Shown: piece by piece, positions 37,447 through 45,749 of the stretch
Layout of the letters: every line of letters begins with the position of its first letter
Position numbering within the stretch: the first letter of the stretch is position 1
Assembly (NCBI RefSeq): GCF_000153485.2
Contig: NC_018721.1
Coordinates: 4,154,001 to 4,218,000 of the forward strand
DNA from: Psychroflexus torquis ATCC 700755
GTDB lineage: Bacteria; Bacteroidota; Bacteroidia; Flavobacteriales; Flavobacteriaceae
Reading direction: 5' to 3'
Length of the DNA stretch: 64,000 nucleotides
Notes under the pieces: model-generated
The model's input: the letters and a program-made list of their open reading frames with translations, nothing else
Told to the model about the DNA's origin: nothing
The model's database searches: none
Made by a program: the position numbers and the translations under genes

Positions 37447-37905
37447 TTAATCATCTGTAAAAAGATATTCCGTTTTATATTCAATATTATAGGATTTTAA
37501 AAAACCAATATATTCTTCTTTAAATGTTTTTACTTGATGGTGTTCTTCTTGATTTTTAATATAATCTAAAACATTATTTACAGCAGATTGACTTACCGTA
37601 AACGCTCCAAATCCTGTTTGCCATTCAAATTTACCATTTACAAATTGTTTTTCATTAATCCATTTAGATGAATTGGCTTTAATATCCCTTACCAAATCGG
37701 ATAAATTGCAATTGGGTTTTGTGCCAATTAATAAGTGAACATGATTAGGCATTCCATTAATAATCATGAGCTTTTGGTTTTTATTAGAGATGATACCTGT
37801 AATGTATTTATACAACTCATCTTTCCACCTAACCGCAATGAGATTATTTCTGCCTTTTACTGCAAAAACAATATGAAAATACAATTGTGTGTATGTGTTT
37901 GCCAT
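37447..37905 (-). CDS. REP-associated tyrosine transposase (Y1/HUH, IS200-like)
   Basis: 152 residues, single-domain Y1 transposase. Seen: N-terminal YTQLYFHIVFAVKGR, the HUH metal motif PNHVHLLIG, and the catalytic tyrosine in NVLDYIKNQEEHH. IS200/RAYT enzymes cut single-stranded DNA at hairpins. The gene is tightly bracketed by GCTCC/GGAGC palindromes on both sides (4 and 12 bases away), the arrangement of a RAYT that mobilises REP sequences. It sits between hsdR and hsdS. Confidence 0.88.
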   Translation of the reverse strand: MANTYTQLYFHIVFAVKGRNNLIAVRWKDELYKYITGIISNKNQKLMIINGMPNHVHLLIGTKPNCNLSDLVRDIKANSSKWINEKQFVNGKFEWQTGFGAFTVSQSAVNNVLDYIKNQEEHHQVKTFKEEYIGFLKSYNIEYKTEYLFTDD

Positions 37906-37916
37906 GATATTATAAC

Positions 37917-38166
37917 GCTCCTATGGAGCTTAAATTAAATGTCTTATGTTTTTTGGCTATTCATATGTTGCCACGCCGTGGCATTTCCAATTTTATCTTA
38001 TTCATATATCACGATGGTGTTATTAATCTATTATCATCTATCAATATGTTGCCACAATGTCGCTTCCTTCATTTTATATAGTATTCGTTTGTCTTCTCTT
38101 TTAGCTCCAGAGGAGCAAAATATTAATAAATAAAGCCTTGCGAAATGTTAATAGCTCTAGAAGAGC
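37917..38166. repeat. Cluster of REP-like palindromes upstream of the RAYT gene
   Basis: Palindromes at 37917-37929 (GCTCC-TAT-GGAGC), 38104-38116 (GCTCC-AGA-GGAGC) and 38154-38166 (GCTCT-AGA-AGAGC) share the arms of the downstream pair. Between them lies a second type: TTGCCACGCCGTGGCATTTCC (core 37970-37982) and its decayed copy TTGCCACAATGTCGCTTCC (core 38051-38063), plus CAC-GATG-GTG at 38010-38019. The 319-base gap between the transposase and hsdS is filled by these repeats and the hsdS remnant; no gene is seen. Confidence 0.75.
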
Positions 38167-38224
38167 GATATTGTTTAAACATAAATATATGTTATTGTTT
38201 TAAGATAAACCGTTTCTAGTATAC

Positions 38225-39424
38225 TCATACCACAACTTCTTTTTGAGTTAATTCTCCTGAAAAAGCTTTTTGAAGAATAGATTTTTTGAGGTCTTCTAAA
38301 TCCTCTAACTTTTTAATATAGTTTGATTCAATTTGGATTGTTTTCTTCTGAAGAATCCCAAGAGATTTCAATAATTCATCTTAAGCTTCTATTATTGATG
38401 GAAAAGCAATTTTAAAATTTTCAATTTGTACTTTAGTAATTGCCTGTCTTGTAGCTCCTTGTTCTCCTATTCCTAATAAAAGGCTTTTAGTTTCTTTAGA
38501 TGTTAAGGCAAAATGAAGAAATTTATTACTCATAATTCCTTCCTTAAGTCTAATTATTGAAACGTGTTGATTTACTCTCGCTGGTAAAAAATGTTTGTCA
38601 ACAATACAACATCTTGCTACAGAAGCACCTGTGATATTTAATAAAACATCATTTTCTTCTATTGTAACATTACTTAGTTTATTTGCTTGTTCATCATCAA
38701 TAAAAGCTAGTTTCTTATCACGAAATCCGTCATCATGAACATTCATGCTTCTTATTAAAGATATTCCAGATTCTTTATACGATGATTGTCCTCCTCTAGG
38801 TGTAGCACCACTTCCAATTTTTGTAGTTATATCTTTTATTTGCCTCTCTTCCCAACCATCTCCTTTTTGACTAAAAATAGCATTCAATTTAGATTGAAAA
38901 AGCTCTTTTGCGTTTACTATGTTTTTTTCAATATTGGCTTTGGCTTGCTCTATTGCAGTAAAAGCTTTGTCTAATATTGCTACTATTTGTTTTTGTTCTG
39001 AAAGTGGTGGTTTCCATAAAGGACAATTTAGAATATCTCCTTTTCGTAAGTTAGACTGATTTTCACCATTATTAAAAGCTAGAAAATATGAGTGCCTATT
39101 TAGTTGATAATAAAGGAAACCAATATTGAATTCTGTTGTCCGAATAGCGCAAATTCTTTGGTTTAGAGAATACTTATTATTTTCTTCAATTATGTAACAT
39201 TTCGCAAGTGCTTTACCATTAGGTACGTCACTCATTACCATTACAATATCTTCCTCAAATAAAGGAAACATTTGTTTTCTTGTATTTTTTCGGACTTTGC
39301 CATCTCTTGAAATAAACTTTGAATTTACAACTACGAATGCACCTTCAACATCAATATCTTTTTCATGAGCTTTTCCGTTAAAAAACTTGCATGATTCGCC
39401 AAGTGTCGTCATTTCTTTACTCAT
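38225..39424 (-). pseudogene. hsdS: Type I restriction specificity subunit, interrupted by an in-frame TAA
   Basis: The intact part (347 residues, 38381-39424) holds two target-recognition domains separated by the central conserved helix (PPLSEQKQIVAILDKAFTAI). It stops at TAA 38381-38383. The same frame continues for 51 more codons to TGA 38225-38227 and reads the typical HsdS C-terminal conserved region, ending KKLEDLEDLKKSILQKAFSG. So one nonsense codon removes the distal conserved helix, needed in known HsdS proteins to hold the second HsdM. Either the system is inactive, or it works as a shortened HsdS. It overlaps hsdM by 4 bases. Confidence 0.88.
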
Positions 39425-40878
39425 GAAATAAGTTCTTTAATGTTAGATAAAATTGAACTTGTTTCTTCGTCAAGTGTATGCATCTCTTCTAAGATTACTT
39501 CTGGACTGCGTAACGCTTCTTCCTCAAGTTTATTTGGGTTTTTTGGTGCTAAATCAAAATTAGTTCCATCCATATCATTTACATTAAAAATCCAAGATTT
39601 TTCTGTATTTGATTTTTCTTTATAAATAGTAATAAACTCAGCCATATCCTCATCATTTAAAGGATTGGTTTTACCCATATTTCTACCTGCATCTAATTGA
39701 TAATACCAAATCTTTTTAGTAGGTTCCCCTTTTTGGAAAAATAAGACTACTGTTTTTACACCAGCTCCTGTAAATGTACCTGAAGGCATGTCTAAAATAG
39801 TATGTAGATTACAACTCTCCAATAAGTGTTTTCTCAACGAAATAGAAGCGTTATCCGCATTACTTAAAAAAGTGTTTTTAATAACGATTGCAGCTTTACC
39901 TCCTATCTTTAAACTTTTAATAAAATGTTGTAAAAACAATGAAGCAGTTTCTCCTGTTTTTATATCAAAATTTTGCTGTACCTCTGCTCGTTCTTTTCCT
40001 CCAAATGGTGGGTTTGCCAAAATTACATGGTATCTGTTTTTCTCTTGTATATCTCGTATGTTTTCACCTAATGTATTAGTATGTACAATATTTGGTGCTT
40101 CAATACCGTGCAGAATCATATTCATAATTCCAATTACATACGCCAAATTCTTTTTCTCTTTGCCGTATAAAGTATCTTCTTGTAATGTTTTAAGATTATC
40201 GGTTGTTTTATCCATGCGCTGATACATGTAATCATAAGCTTCCACCAAGAAACCACAAGAACCTGCTGCTGCATCATAGACTTTTTCTCCTATTTGTGGG
40301 TCAACCACTTTAATCATGGCACGAATTAGCGGCCTTGGTGTGTAGTATTGTCCACCATTTCTACCTGCATTCCCCATGTTCTTAATCTTGGTCTCGTACA
40401 AGTGACTTAACTCATGTTTGTCCGTTGAACCACGAAAAGGGAGTTCGTCTGCGTATTCTAAAATCTCTCGTAGATTGTAACCAGATTGTATTTTGTTTTT
40501 AAGCTCAGAGAATATTTCACCAATCTTATATTCAATGGTATTAGCGTTATCTGCTTCTTGCTTAAACTTTGCCAAATATGGGAATAGTTTTCCGTCTACA
40601 AACTGTACTAAGTCTACACCAGTCATTGCAACATGGTGGTCTATTTTTCCTTCTGCATCTTTCGGCATTGCCCAATTTGGCCAGCGGTATTCTTCTGCTA
40701 AAATAAAACTGTACTCTTCACCTTTTAGTTCAGCTTCATCAGCTTTGTCTCGCTCTAACTCGTCTAAATAACGTAAGAATAGTACCCAAGAGGTTTGCCC
40801 TATGTAATCTAGTTCACTATCAGACCCTGAATCTTTGTATAATAGGTCATCTATATTTTTAAATGTTTGTTCGAACAT
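39421..40878 (-). CDS. hsdM: Type I restriction-modification methyltransferase subunit
   Basis: 485 residues, N6-adenine methyltransferase subunit. Seen: the N-terminal helical HsdM domain (ELDYIGQTSWVLFLRYLDEL), SAM motif I VYDAAAGSCGFLVEAYDYM, catalytic NPPFGGKER, and RHLLESCNLHTILDMPSGTF. The product methylates hemimethylated target adenines when bound to HsdS. Its stop overlaps the hsdS start. With hsdS truncated it may lack a full complex. No stop or frameshift is visible in this gene. Confidence 0.94.
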   Translation of the reverse strand: MFEQTFKNIDDLLYKDSGSDSELDYIGQTSWVLFLRYLDELERDKADEAELKGEEYSFILAEEYRWPNWAMPKDAEGKIDHHVAMTGVDLVQFVDGKLFPYLAKFKQEADNANTIEYKIGEIFSELKNKIQSGYNLREILEYADELPFRGSTDKHELSHLYETKIKNMGNAGRNGGQYYTPRPLIRAMIKVVDPQIGEKVYDAAAGSCGFLVEAYDYMYQRMDKTTDNLKTLQEDTLYGKEKKNLAYVIGIMNMILHGIEAPNIVHTNTLGENIRDIQEKNRYHVILANPPFGGKERAEVQQNFDIKTGETASLFLQHFIKSLKIGGKAAIVIKNTFLSNADNASISLRKHLLESCNLHTILDMPSGTFTGAGVKTVVLFFQKGEPTKKIWYYQLDAGRNMGKTNPLNDEDMAEFITIYKEKSNTEKSWIFNVNDMDGTNFDLAPKNPNKLEEEALRSPEVILEEMHTLDEETSSILSNIKELIS

Positions 40879-40950
40879 GTGTTTTATATCTTTTTTTTAT
40901 TGCTCTTATTAAGCGTTGTCTTTTGCTTTGGGTAAAAACAAATGTGCTAT

Positions 40951-41046
40951 TTATGCACTTGGTTTTTTAAGTTCAATTTTTGCTTGTTCTTCTTGTAAAA
41001 AAATTTAAAGAGCACTATTTGATATGTCTGATTTAAATTTTGCCAT
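40951..41046 (-). pseudogene. Possible short gene remnant upstream of hsdM, in-frame TAA
   Basis: An ATG at 41046 opens MAKFKSDISNSAL, then a TAA, then IFLQEEQAKIELKKPSA and a TAA in the same frame. Codon use after the first stop looks coding (acid/base helix), so this may be a tiny gene broken by a nonsense codon, or simply AT-rich chance. The rest of the 170-base gap before hsdM shows nothing else. Confidence 0.25.
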
Positions 41047-41048
41047 AA

Positions 41049-41627
41049 TTATTCAAATAAATCTTCCGCTTTTAAAACTCTGATACTGGGATTTATTTTA
41101 TCAATTAGGTCACGAATTAATCCATTATTTTGAGTACTGACTCTGCTCCCCATTATAACCTCTTCAATTTGTACGTTAATGAACACTTGATTTATCTGAA
41201 AAACACGTTCTTCTTGTTCATAACCCCAAACTTCCAATTTATGACTTAAAATTTCTTTAGCAGTTTGACTGTTATAATTCGACTCATTAATGGTTGCAAT
41301 ACCGTCATATTGAATTAGCTGCACATCATATTTTATCTCGTCTATTCGAACACCAACTGCAATTCCTTTATGACCGTCTGCATAATGCGACCACATTAGC
41401 TGATTATTATTTACTCTTGACAAAGACAAAATTCTCAAGGTGCCTTTTTCTGCAAGAATTTTATCTCTAATAGACCTGTTCAATTCTCCGCTTTGATAAT
41501 AGTACTGCCCTTCCATTGGGTCATTCAAATCTTTGTACGGTGCAGCATACAATCTGTTTTTCAAAATAATGTCTACAAAGTTTTTGAAGTTATCTAAACT
41601 TCTGTATTTATAAAGTATTTCGGTCAT
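41049..41627 (-). CDS. DUF2971 family protein
   Basis: 192 residues from ATG 41627 (a TTG at 41648 is the other choice). Seen: LYKYRSLDNFKNFVDIILKN, YAAPYKDLNDPMEGQ, then LSLSRVNNNQLMWSHYADGH, KGIAVGVRI and EVWGYEQEERVFQ: the DUF2971 pattern (KYR, FNDPxxG, xWSHYAxxHxGxxxG, KxxxWxyExExR). DUF2971 proteins are frequent in defence islands; the activity is unknown. A second, broken DUF2971 gene lies at 59161-60267. Confidence 0.85.
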   Translation of the reverse strand: MTEILYKYRSLDNFKNFVDIILKNRLYAAPYKDLNDPMEGQYYYQSGELNRSIRDKILAEKGTLRILSLSRVNNNQLMWSHYADGHKGIAVGVRIDEIKYDVQLIQYDGIATINESNYNSQTAKEILSHKLEVWGYEQEERVFQINQVFINVQIEEVIMGSRVSTQNNGLIRDLIDKINPSIRVLKAEDLFE

Positions 41628-42064
41628 TCTTGGTATGATTATATACAATAAGTAAACAGCACAACAATTTGTATTATCTATGTTATCAAAGAACTAATAT
41701 AAGAACTTTTTATCGTCTTAAAAATCTTAACACTAAGAACATGCTTTAATAAACAGTAAAACTTCGGAGGTAATTAAACCACCTTTTAAATAATTATATT
41801 AGAGTACACTCTTTGATAAACGATTAAAGAATAAATTCAAAACACATATTAAAATACTGTTTCACAGTGATAAACAGGCAAATAAATAGCTAAAAATAAC
41901 CAGTTCATAAATATAAAAGTTTTTTTAAAAAATAGATAGTTGAAAAGAATAAATTAAAAAAGCTTAAAGAATCAGTTTTATAATTTTATAAGTCTAGAAT
42001 ACTTGTGTCTTAAAATCAATAGAGAAAAGAGTTTTTTTTTACCTCAGTTCTTTGTTGGCAACAG
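41628..42064 (-). repeat. attC-like site A (long type), after the glycosylase-like gene
   Basis: One of six related long sites. Its outer inverted pair is AGTTCTTTG (42046-42054) against CAAAGAACT (41687-41695). Inside lie the shared blocks TTTTTATCGTCTTAAAA, ACATGCTTTAATAAAC, TCGGAGGTAATTA, and near the gene-proximal end GTCTAGAATACTTGTGTCTTA and CCTCAGTTCTTTGTT. The central hairpin AGCTTAAAGAATC...AAGTCT is decayed here. No gene is seen in this 437-base gap. Confidence 0.7.
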
Positions 42065-42829
42065 TTATTTGGTAAATATTTGTCGCCATAATTTGCAAAT
42101 GTTGTCAAAGTCAATACCAGTGTTTGCGGGACTTGTGCTTGGTAAATAAACATATTTTAAACCACTTTTTCTGTCAAAATACTTATCGAAAAGTGTTTCG
42201 GATTTTGTCCCGTTGAAGCCGATTACTTTTAAATTCTTATGTCTTGCGATAAAGTCGTCCAAGTCATTTGGTTCTTCGTCTTCGATTGCACTGTCAAGGC
42301 TACCTTTTCTGTTCGCCTTGTGAGCTATGTCCCAAATTCCAATTTTAAATTTTAGTAGAAGTTCTTTTTTGTCGGAATATGTAAGCGGTAATTCGTTGTT
42401 GGTAATTGTCGAGATAATTTTCCAAAATCTGTTTCTTGGATGTCCGTAATATTCACCAAGTTCAAGTGATTTGTCGCCTGGCATAGTTCCTAAAATCAAA
42501 ATAGCTGTGTCAGAATTTGAAATGGGGTCGAAGGAAGCTTTGGAATATGTTGAATTTACTTTTACTAAATGTTTTATGGCAGTTGGCTTCTTCGCCGTCG
42601 GTGCTTTTGTTTTAGTAGTTGGTTGTCCAATCAAAAAAACTGTTGAGCCGTCACGGTCGAAAATATCTGCATAATTTCTTATCCTGCCGTAAATTTGAAA
42701 TGCTTGGATTGTTGAACCGTCCTTTTTCTGATACCATTTATTTTTATTCAACTCGTCAGCAATTTGCTGGGTCGTCATTGGTCGTCCAGTTTGTCGTAAA
42801 AGTTTTTCTATTGCTTGGTGTAATGTCAT
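42065..42829 (-). CDS. HARE-HTH domain fused to a deoxyinosine/uracil-DNA glycosylase-like domain
   Basis: 254 residues from ATG 42829 (the frame extends 4 codons to a TTG). Residues ~1-68 are a HARE-HTH domain (LHQAIEKLLRQTGRPMTTQQ...YGRIRNYADIFDRDGS), a winged-helix module often joined to DNA-modification enzymes. Residues ~95-254 match the UDG superfamily, hypoxanthine-DNA glycosylase branch (AILILGTMPGDKSLELGEYY, GHPRNRFWKI, IGIWDIAHKANRKGSLD, GFNGTKSETLF, LPSTSPAN). Expected reaction: removal of a deaminated base from DNA. The stop codon lies 3 bases from the attC-like site A. Confidence 0.82.
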   Translation of the reverse strand: MTLHQAIEKLLRQTGRPMTTQQIADELNKNKWYQKKDGSTIQAFQIYGRIRNYADIFDRDGSTVFLIGQPTTKTKAPTAKKPTAIKHLVKVNSTYSKASFDPISNSDTAILILGTMPGDKSLELGEYYGHPRNRFWKIISTITNNELPLTYSDKKELLLKFKIGIWDIAHKANRKGSLDSAIEDEEPNDLDDFIARHKNLKVIGFNGTKSETLFDKYFDRKSGLKYVYLPSTSPANTGIDFDNICKLWRQIFTK

Positions 42830-42841
42830 ATTTTCTGTCAA

Positions 42842-43087
42842 TTGACGGTCGTCCTACCATTGGCTATAATATATGTAAAACTCAAAAAGTTGTGTTTTCT
42901 GCATTTCATTTACATTATAAATATAGTAATTCTTTTATTGTCTTTAAAGTTTTAACATTAAAAACATATTTCTCTAAACTGAACTTAAACTTATATTTTA
43001 TGACTCAGTAATTTTTTTAAATATCATTCATTGACTATTTTTAGTAATGGCAACAACTGTTTCCAACTTACTACTTAACAAGATTAT
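42842..43087 (-). repeat. attC-like site 3 (intermediate type), after the 43088 gene
   Basis: 246 bases. It shares with the long sites the block TTATTGTCTTTAAAGTTTTA, then ACATTAAAAACATA (compare TCTTAACATTAAAAACATG in site C), but lacks their hairpin and GTTGG units. The gene-proximal end carries CAGTTGTTGCC and GTTGGAAAC on the minus strand. I could not match its cassette-end sequences to a partner. Confidence 0.45.
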
Positions 43088-43861
43088 TTATAACAGCCTC
43101 TTCAACACGTCCCTTAATTGGGGATTATCAATCACCTCATATTTATTTCTCCTCATTTCCAAAAGCTTAATCTCAATTGCTTTAAATTCTGTTTTTTTAT
43201 TCTTTGAGATATAACTTATAATTTCATTTTGAAAAGAACTGCTGTTTTGAGTTGATTCTATAACCTGTTTCTTGATAGTTTTATAAAAGCCAATGTGTTT
43301 TCCAGTTTTAATGCAGGTAAGACTTGTAAATAATCTAATATGATCCATCAGGACGTAAATTAAACGAGGCTCAGCTAACTTTAATGTGTAAGATGCAAAC
43401 ATTATATATTGTAATTGTCTAGAGTCCTTACGGTCTTTAAATTGCTTTATAAATTTAAAATCCTCCTCTTTTACTTGGTAACCGTTTATGAAAAGATGTG
43501 AAATTTCGTTTTGATAATTTAAATAGTTTCTACTAAGCTCTTTTAAGGATAGGTTTAAAAAATGAGTAGTGAAACAAACAAACAAAGTTTGATTAAGCTT
43601 TACTTCATTTACATCTACTCTTATTTTACTAAAATTTAAAAGATGAGAAACCAATCCCATATAACCTTTATCCATAAGATGAATTAAAGGGGTGTCCATA
43701 TCTAGAAATTGATTAAGATTAAAAATGGAATTTAAGTAAGATTGTTCTTCTTCGTTAAAATTGAAATTTTTTACAAACCCGTGATCATAGGGCTTGTCTT
43801 GTAATTTCATTTTCAAATTATGGACATAACTATCCACTATATATTTTCTCCATTTTATCAA
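43088..43861 (-). CDS. Hypothetical protein, 257 residues
   Basis: I do not recognise this protein. It starts at a TTG at 43861 or at the in-frame ATG at 43810. It has no signal peptide or membrane segment and is mostly helical and basic, with short stretches such as MDTPLIHLMDKGYMGLVSHL that resemble an ankyrin-like helix pair, though repeats are not evident. It stands alone between two attC-like sites, so it fits a single-gene cassette. Expression from its own promoter could not be shown. Confidence 0.6.
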   Translation of the reverse strand: MIKWRKYIVDSYVHNLKMKLQDKPYDHGFVKNFNFNEEEQSYLNSIFNLNQFLDMDTPLIHLMDKGYMGLVSHLLNFSKIRVDVNEVKLNQTLFVCFTTHFLNLSLKELSRNYLNYQNEISHLFINGYQVKEEDFKFIKQFKDRKDSRQLQYIMFASYTLKLAEPRLIYVLMDHIRLFTSLTCIKTGKHIGFYKTIKKQVIESTQNSSSFQNEIISYISKNKKTEFKAIEIKLLEMRRNKYEVIDNPQLRDVLKRLL

Positions 43862-44179
43862 AATTCGATCATGGGCTTTTTTATTATTTAATACTCAATT
43901 TGGCAAGCACAAGTTAAATATTTATAGGTTTTATATATTGCCCAATGCCATAATTTACTAAAGGTTCTACTGACATATATAATCTTTTTTTAGCTTTTCA
44001 AAAAATAGTCAAAAGCCTATTGAAGTTTGTTAGAAACTAAAGCTGTTTTTGAGTTGCTTATAGCTTTATTCCATAATTCGTCAAGCTTGTTACATTATGC
44101 TAAAGGTCTAATTAACTTATAATCTACGGCTATTGCAACATCAGTGGCCAATAGATGGGTTTACAATTGCCTTGGATTG

Positions 44180-44215
44180 GGGAACCAACGGGTTTGCAAA
44201 AACCCGTTGGTTCCC
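44180..44215. repeat. Perfect 16-bp inverted repeat in site B
   Basis: GGGAACCAACGGGTTT (44180-44195) and AAACCCGTTGGTTCCC (44200-44215) are perfect complements around a GCAA loop. Decayed versions of the same hairpin occur in sites C, D, E and F. Confidence 0.9.
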
Positions 44216-44270
44216 AGTTGGTTTTTCGTTGGCTCCCTGTTGGTTTTCCTGTTGGTTTTTCGTTAAACCC

Positions 44271-44320
44271 CCGTTGGTTCCCGTTGGTTCCCGTTGGTTC
44301 CCGTTGGTTCCCGTTGGTTT
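44271..44320 (+). repeat. Five tandem copies of CCGTTGGTTC
   Basis: Five consecutive 10-base units, the last with one change at its end, preceded by five more irregular GTTGG-containing units between 44205 and 44270. Other long sites hold one to seven such units at the same place, so the copy number varies between sites. Confidence 0.9.
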
Positions 44321-44370
44321 TGAGGTTAAAGGTTTCCGTTTTACCTACATAGGTAGAATAAAAACACAAC

Positions 44371-44408
44371 AAAAAAGCTCAAAGAATCAGTTTTATGAAT
44401 CCGTGAGC
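44371..44408 (-). terminator. Terminator-like hairpin in site B
   Basis: GCTCA-AAGAATCA...TGAATCCG-TGAGC (44377-44408) forms a hairpin; on the minus strand it is followed by TTTTTTGTTGTG. It lies about 75-110 bases after the stop of the operon's last gene. Confidence 0.55.
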
Positions 44409-44483
44409 CTAGACTACTAGTGTTTCAAATTAAAGTAGAAAAGAGTTGTTTTTTACCTCAGTTCTTTGTTGCAAGGAGTTATT

Positions 44484-45191
44484 CTATTTTTTACTTTCTA
44501 TTATTGACAAATTCACTCTCCTATTTTCAATCCTACTTTCCTCTATAATTGGTCTTCTCTCAAAAAACTTTTCCCCATAACTTTTTGTTTTTATTTTACT
44601 TGAAGGTATTCCTTTTGCAATAAGATATTTTTCAACTGAATAATTTCTTCTTTCAGATAATTCTAAATTATGTGATTTAGTTCCTAAGTCACAGGTGTAA
44701 CCCTCAATTAACAGGTAACCTTTATTCAAGGCTTGATATTGTTCTATATAAAAATCAAGTAAAACAAAATCTGATTTATTTATCATTTTTGAATCAATTG
44801 TAAACATTAGCCCAATTGGAGTGAGCTGTTTTTTTTCTTGTAAAATTCTTTTAAATGATTCTATATTTGTGATGGATTCACCTATTTTGTCAATCTTGCT
44901 AGCTATTTCAGGGTTTGACGTATCTTCTATTTTAACCACTTCTTGTTTAAGTTGTAATGTATCTTTATCTATAATACCTTCAAAAGTAGATTTTGGCACT
45001 TGTTTATATCCATTTGAAAAATAAATTCCAACCACACCTAAAAGTACAATCAGTAATGCAGACCATAATAAAAATCTCTTTCTTTTTGACTTCTTTAAAC
45101 ATTCTTTACAAATTTTAATCTCATCATTTTCAAAATTACCAGTAGATAATAGTTGATTACATTTCTCGCATTTAATAGTGTTATTTTCCAT
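44484..45191 (-). CDS. Zinc-ribbon, membrane-anchored OmpA-domain protein
   Basis: 235 residues. The N-terminus has two CxxC pairs (KCEKCNQLL and KICKECLKK), a zinc ribbon in the cytoplasm, then a membrane helix (LLWSALLIVLLGVVGIYF), then a periplasmic part ending in an OmpA/MotB-like domain (LLIEGYTCDLGTKSHNLELS, RNYSVEKYLIAKGIP, SYGE, RRVNLSI). Such domains bind peptidoglycan. It is the third gene of the toxin-immunity operon, 15 bases after the immunity gene; a role in tethering or transport of the toxin is a guess from context. Confidence 0.75.
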   Translation of the reverse strand: MENNTIKCEKCNQLLSTGNFENDEIKICKECLKKSKRKRFLLWSALLIVLLGVVGIYFSNGYKQVPKSTFEGIIDKDTLQLKQEVVKIEDTSNPEIASKIDKIGESITNIESFKRILQEKKQLTPIGLMFTIDSKMINKSDFVLLDFYIEQYQALNKGYLLIEGYTCDLGTKSHNLELSERRNYSVEKYLIAKGIPSSKIKTKSYGEKFFERRPIIEESRIENRRVNLSIIESKK

Positions 45192-45206
45192 TTTTTTAGT
45201 TATTAA

Positions 45207-45749
45207 TTAAAACCATCTTTTAGATTTGACTTTACAGTCTATAAAATTAATTCCTGTTAATTTTTCTTTTTCTATAATATTTTTAAAAACATTAGTTACA
45301 AATATGTGAGTTGTTAATTGAGATATTTTAAAAATTGGTTCCACACCTATATCGTTAAAAACATATTCATTTATGTGCATTATACTATTGTCCTCAAAAT
45401 ATTCTAGTTTAGATTTCTTTATGTTTAAAATATCACTTTTAATATTTAAAAGATTTAATGCAAAATATTTTTCATTGTTTATTGCTATCGGTAGTAACTC
45501 AATACACTCTTCTGTTATAAGCTTATCAAGTTTTTCTAAAGCGTTTTTATTAATAACAGGTATTAAACCTGCTAAAAATGAAAAATTTCCTATAATATCT
45601 GATTCTTCTAAATTCCATTGCATTTTTGGAATATTCCAATCATCTTTCATTGGCTTACCTATAAATCCTTCATTAATTATATCAAGGCTCTCATCATTTG
45701 GAATCAATTCTGCAAAACCATATTCTTTTTGTAGTCTGTATATTTTCAT
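45207..45749 (-). CDS. Imm11/DUF1629-like immunity protein
   Basis: 180 residues. The C-terminal stretch FVTNVFKNIIEKEKLTGINF is the pattern of the DUF1629/Imm11 immunity family, whose members neutralise polymorphic toxins. The N-terminus (MKIYRLQKEYGF) and the DWNIPKMQW segment also fit. The gene starts at an ATG that overlaps the toxin stop by one base (TAATG), so toxin and antidote are translated together. The family match is by pattern memory; the position next to an AHH toxin supports it strongly. Confidence 0.7.
   Translation of the reverse strand: MKIYRLQKEYGFAELIPNDESLDIINEGFIGKPMKDDWNIPKMQWNLEESDIIGNFSFLAGLIPVINKNALEKLDKLITEECIELLPIAINNEKYFALNLLNIKSDILNIKKSKLEYFEDNSIMHINEYVFNDIGVEPIFKISQLTTHIFVTNVFKNIIEKEKLTGINFIDCKVKSKRWF

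Larger units (their letters stand above)
43862..44483 (-). repeat. attC-like site B (long type, repeat-expanded)
   Basis: 622-base gap after the toxin-immunity operon. The gene-proximal 120 bases (44360-44483) carry the shared blocks (GAATCAGTTTTATGAATC, CTAGACTACTAGTGT, TTTTTTACCTCAGTTCTTTG). The middle (44180-44330) carries a perfect 16-bp hairpin and an expanded GTTGG array. The distal part (43862-44150) is different from other sites and shows two related stretches (CATAATTTACTAAAGGTTCTA and CATTATGCTAAAGGTCTAA). Confidence 0.65.

Noticed and set aside
44130..44420. Open frames on both strands over the GTTGG array (with GNQREPTG-type or PVGSRWFPLV-type repeats)
   Set aside because: They are produced by a 10-base tandem repeat and hairpin; the protein repeats follow the DNA repeat.
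44130..44483. Canonical attC core heptamers (RYYYAAC and GTTRRRY) in the long sites
   Set aside because: Only AAC and GTT are kept; the next bases vary by unit. I therefore call the sites attC-like and not attC.
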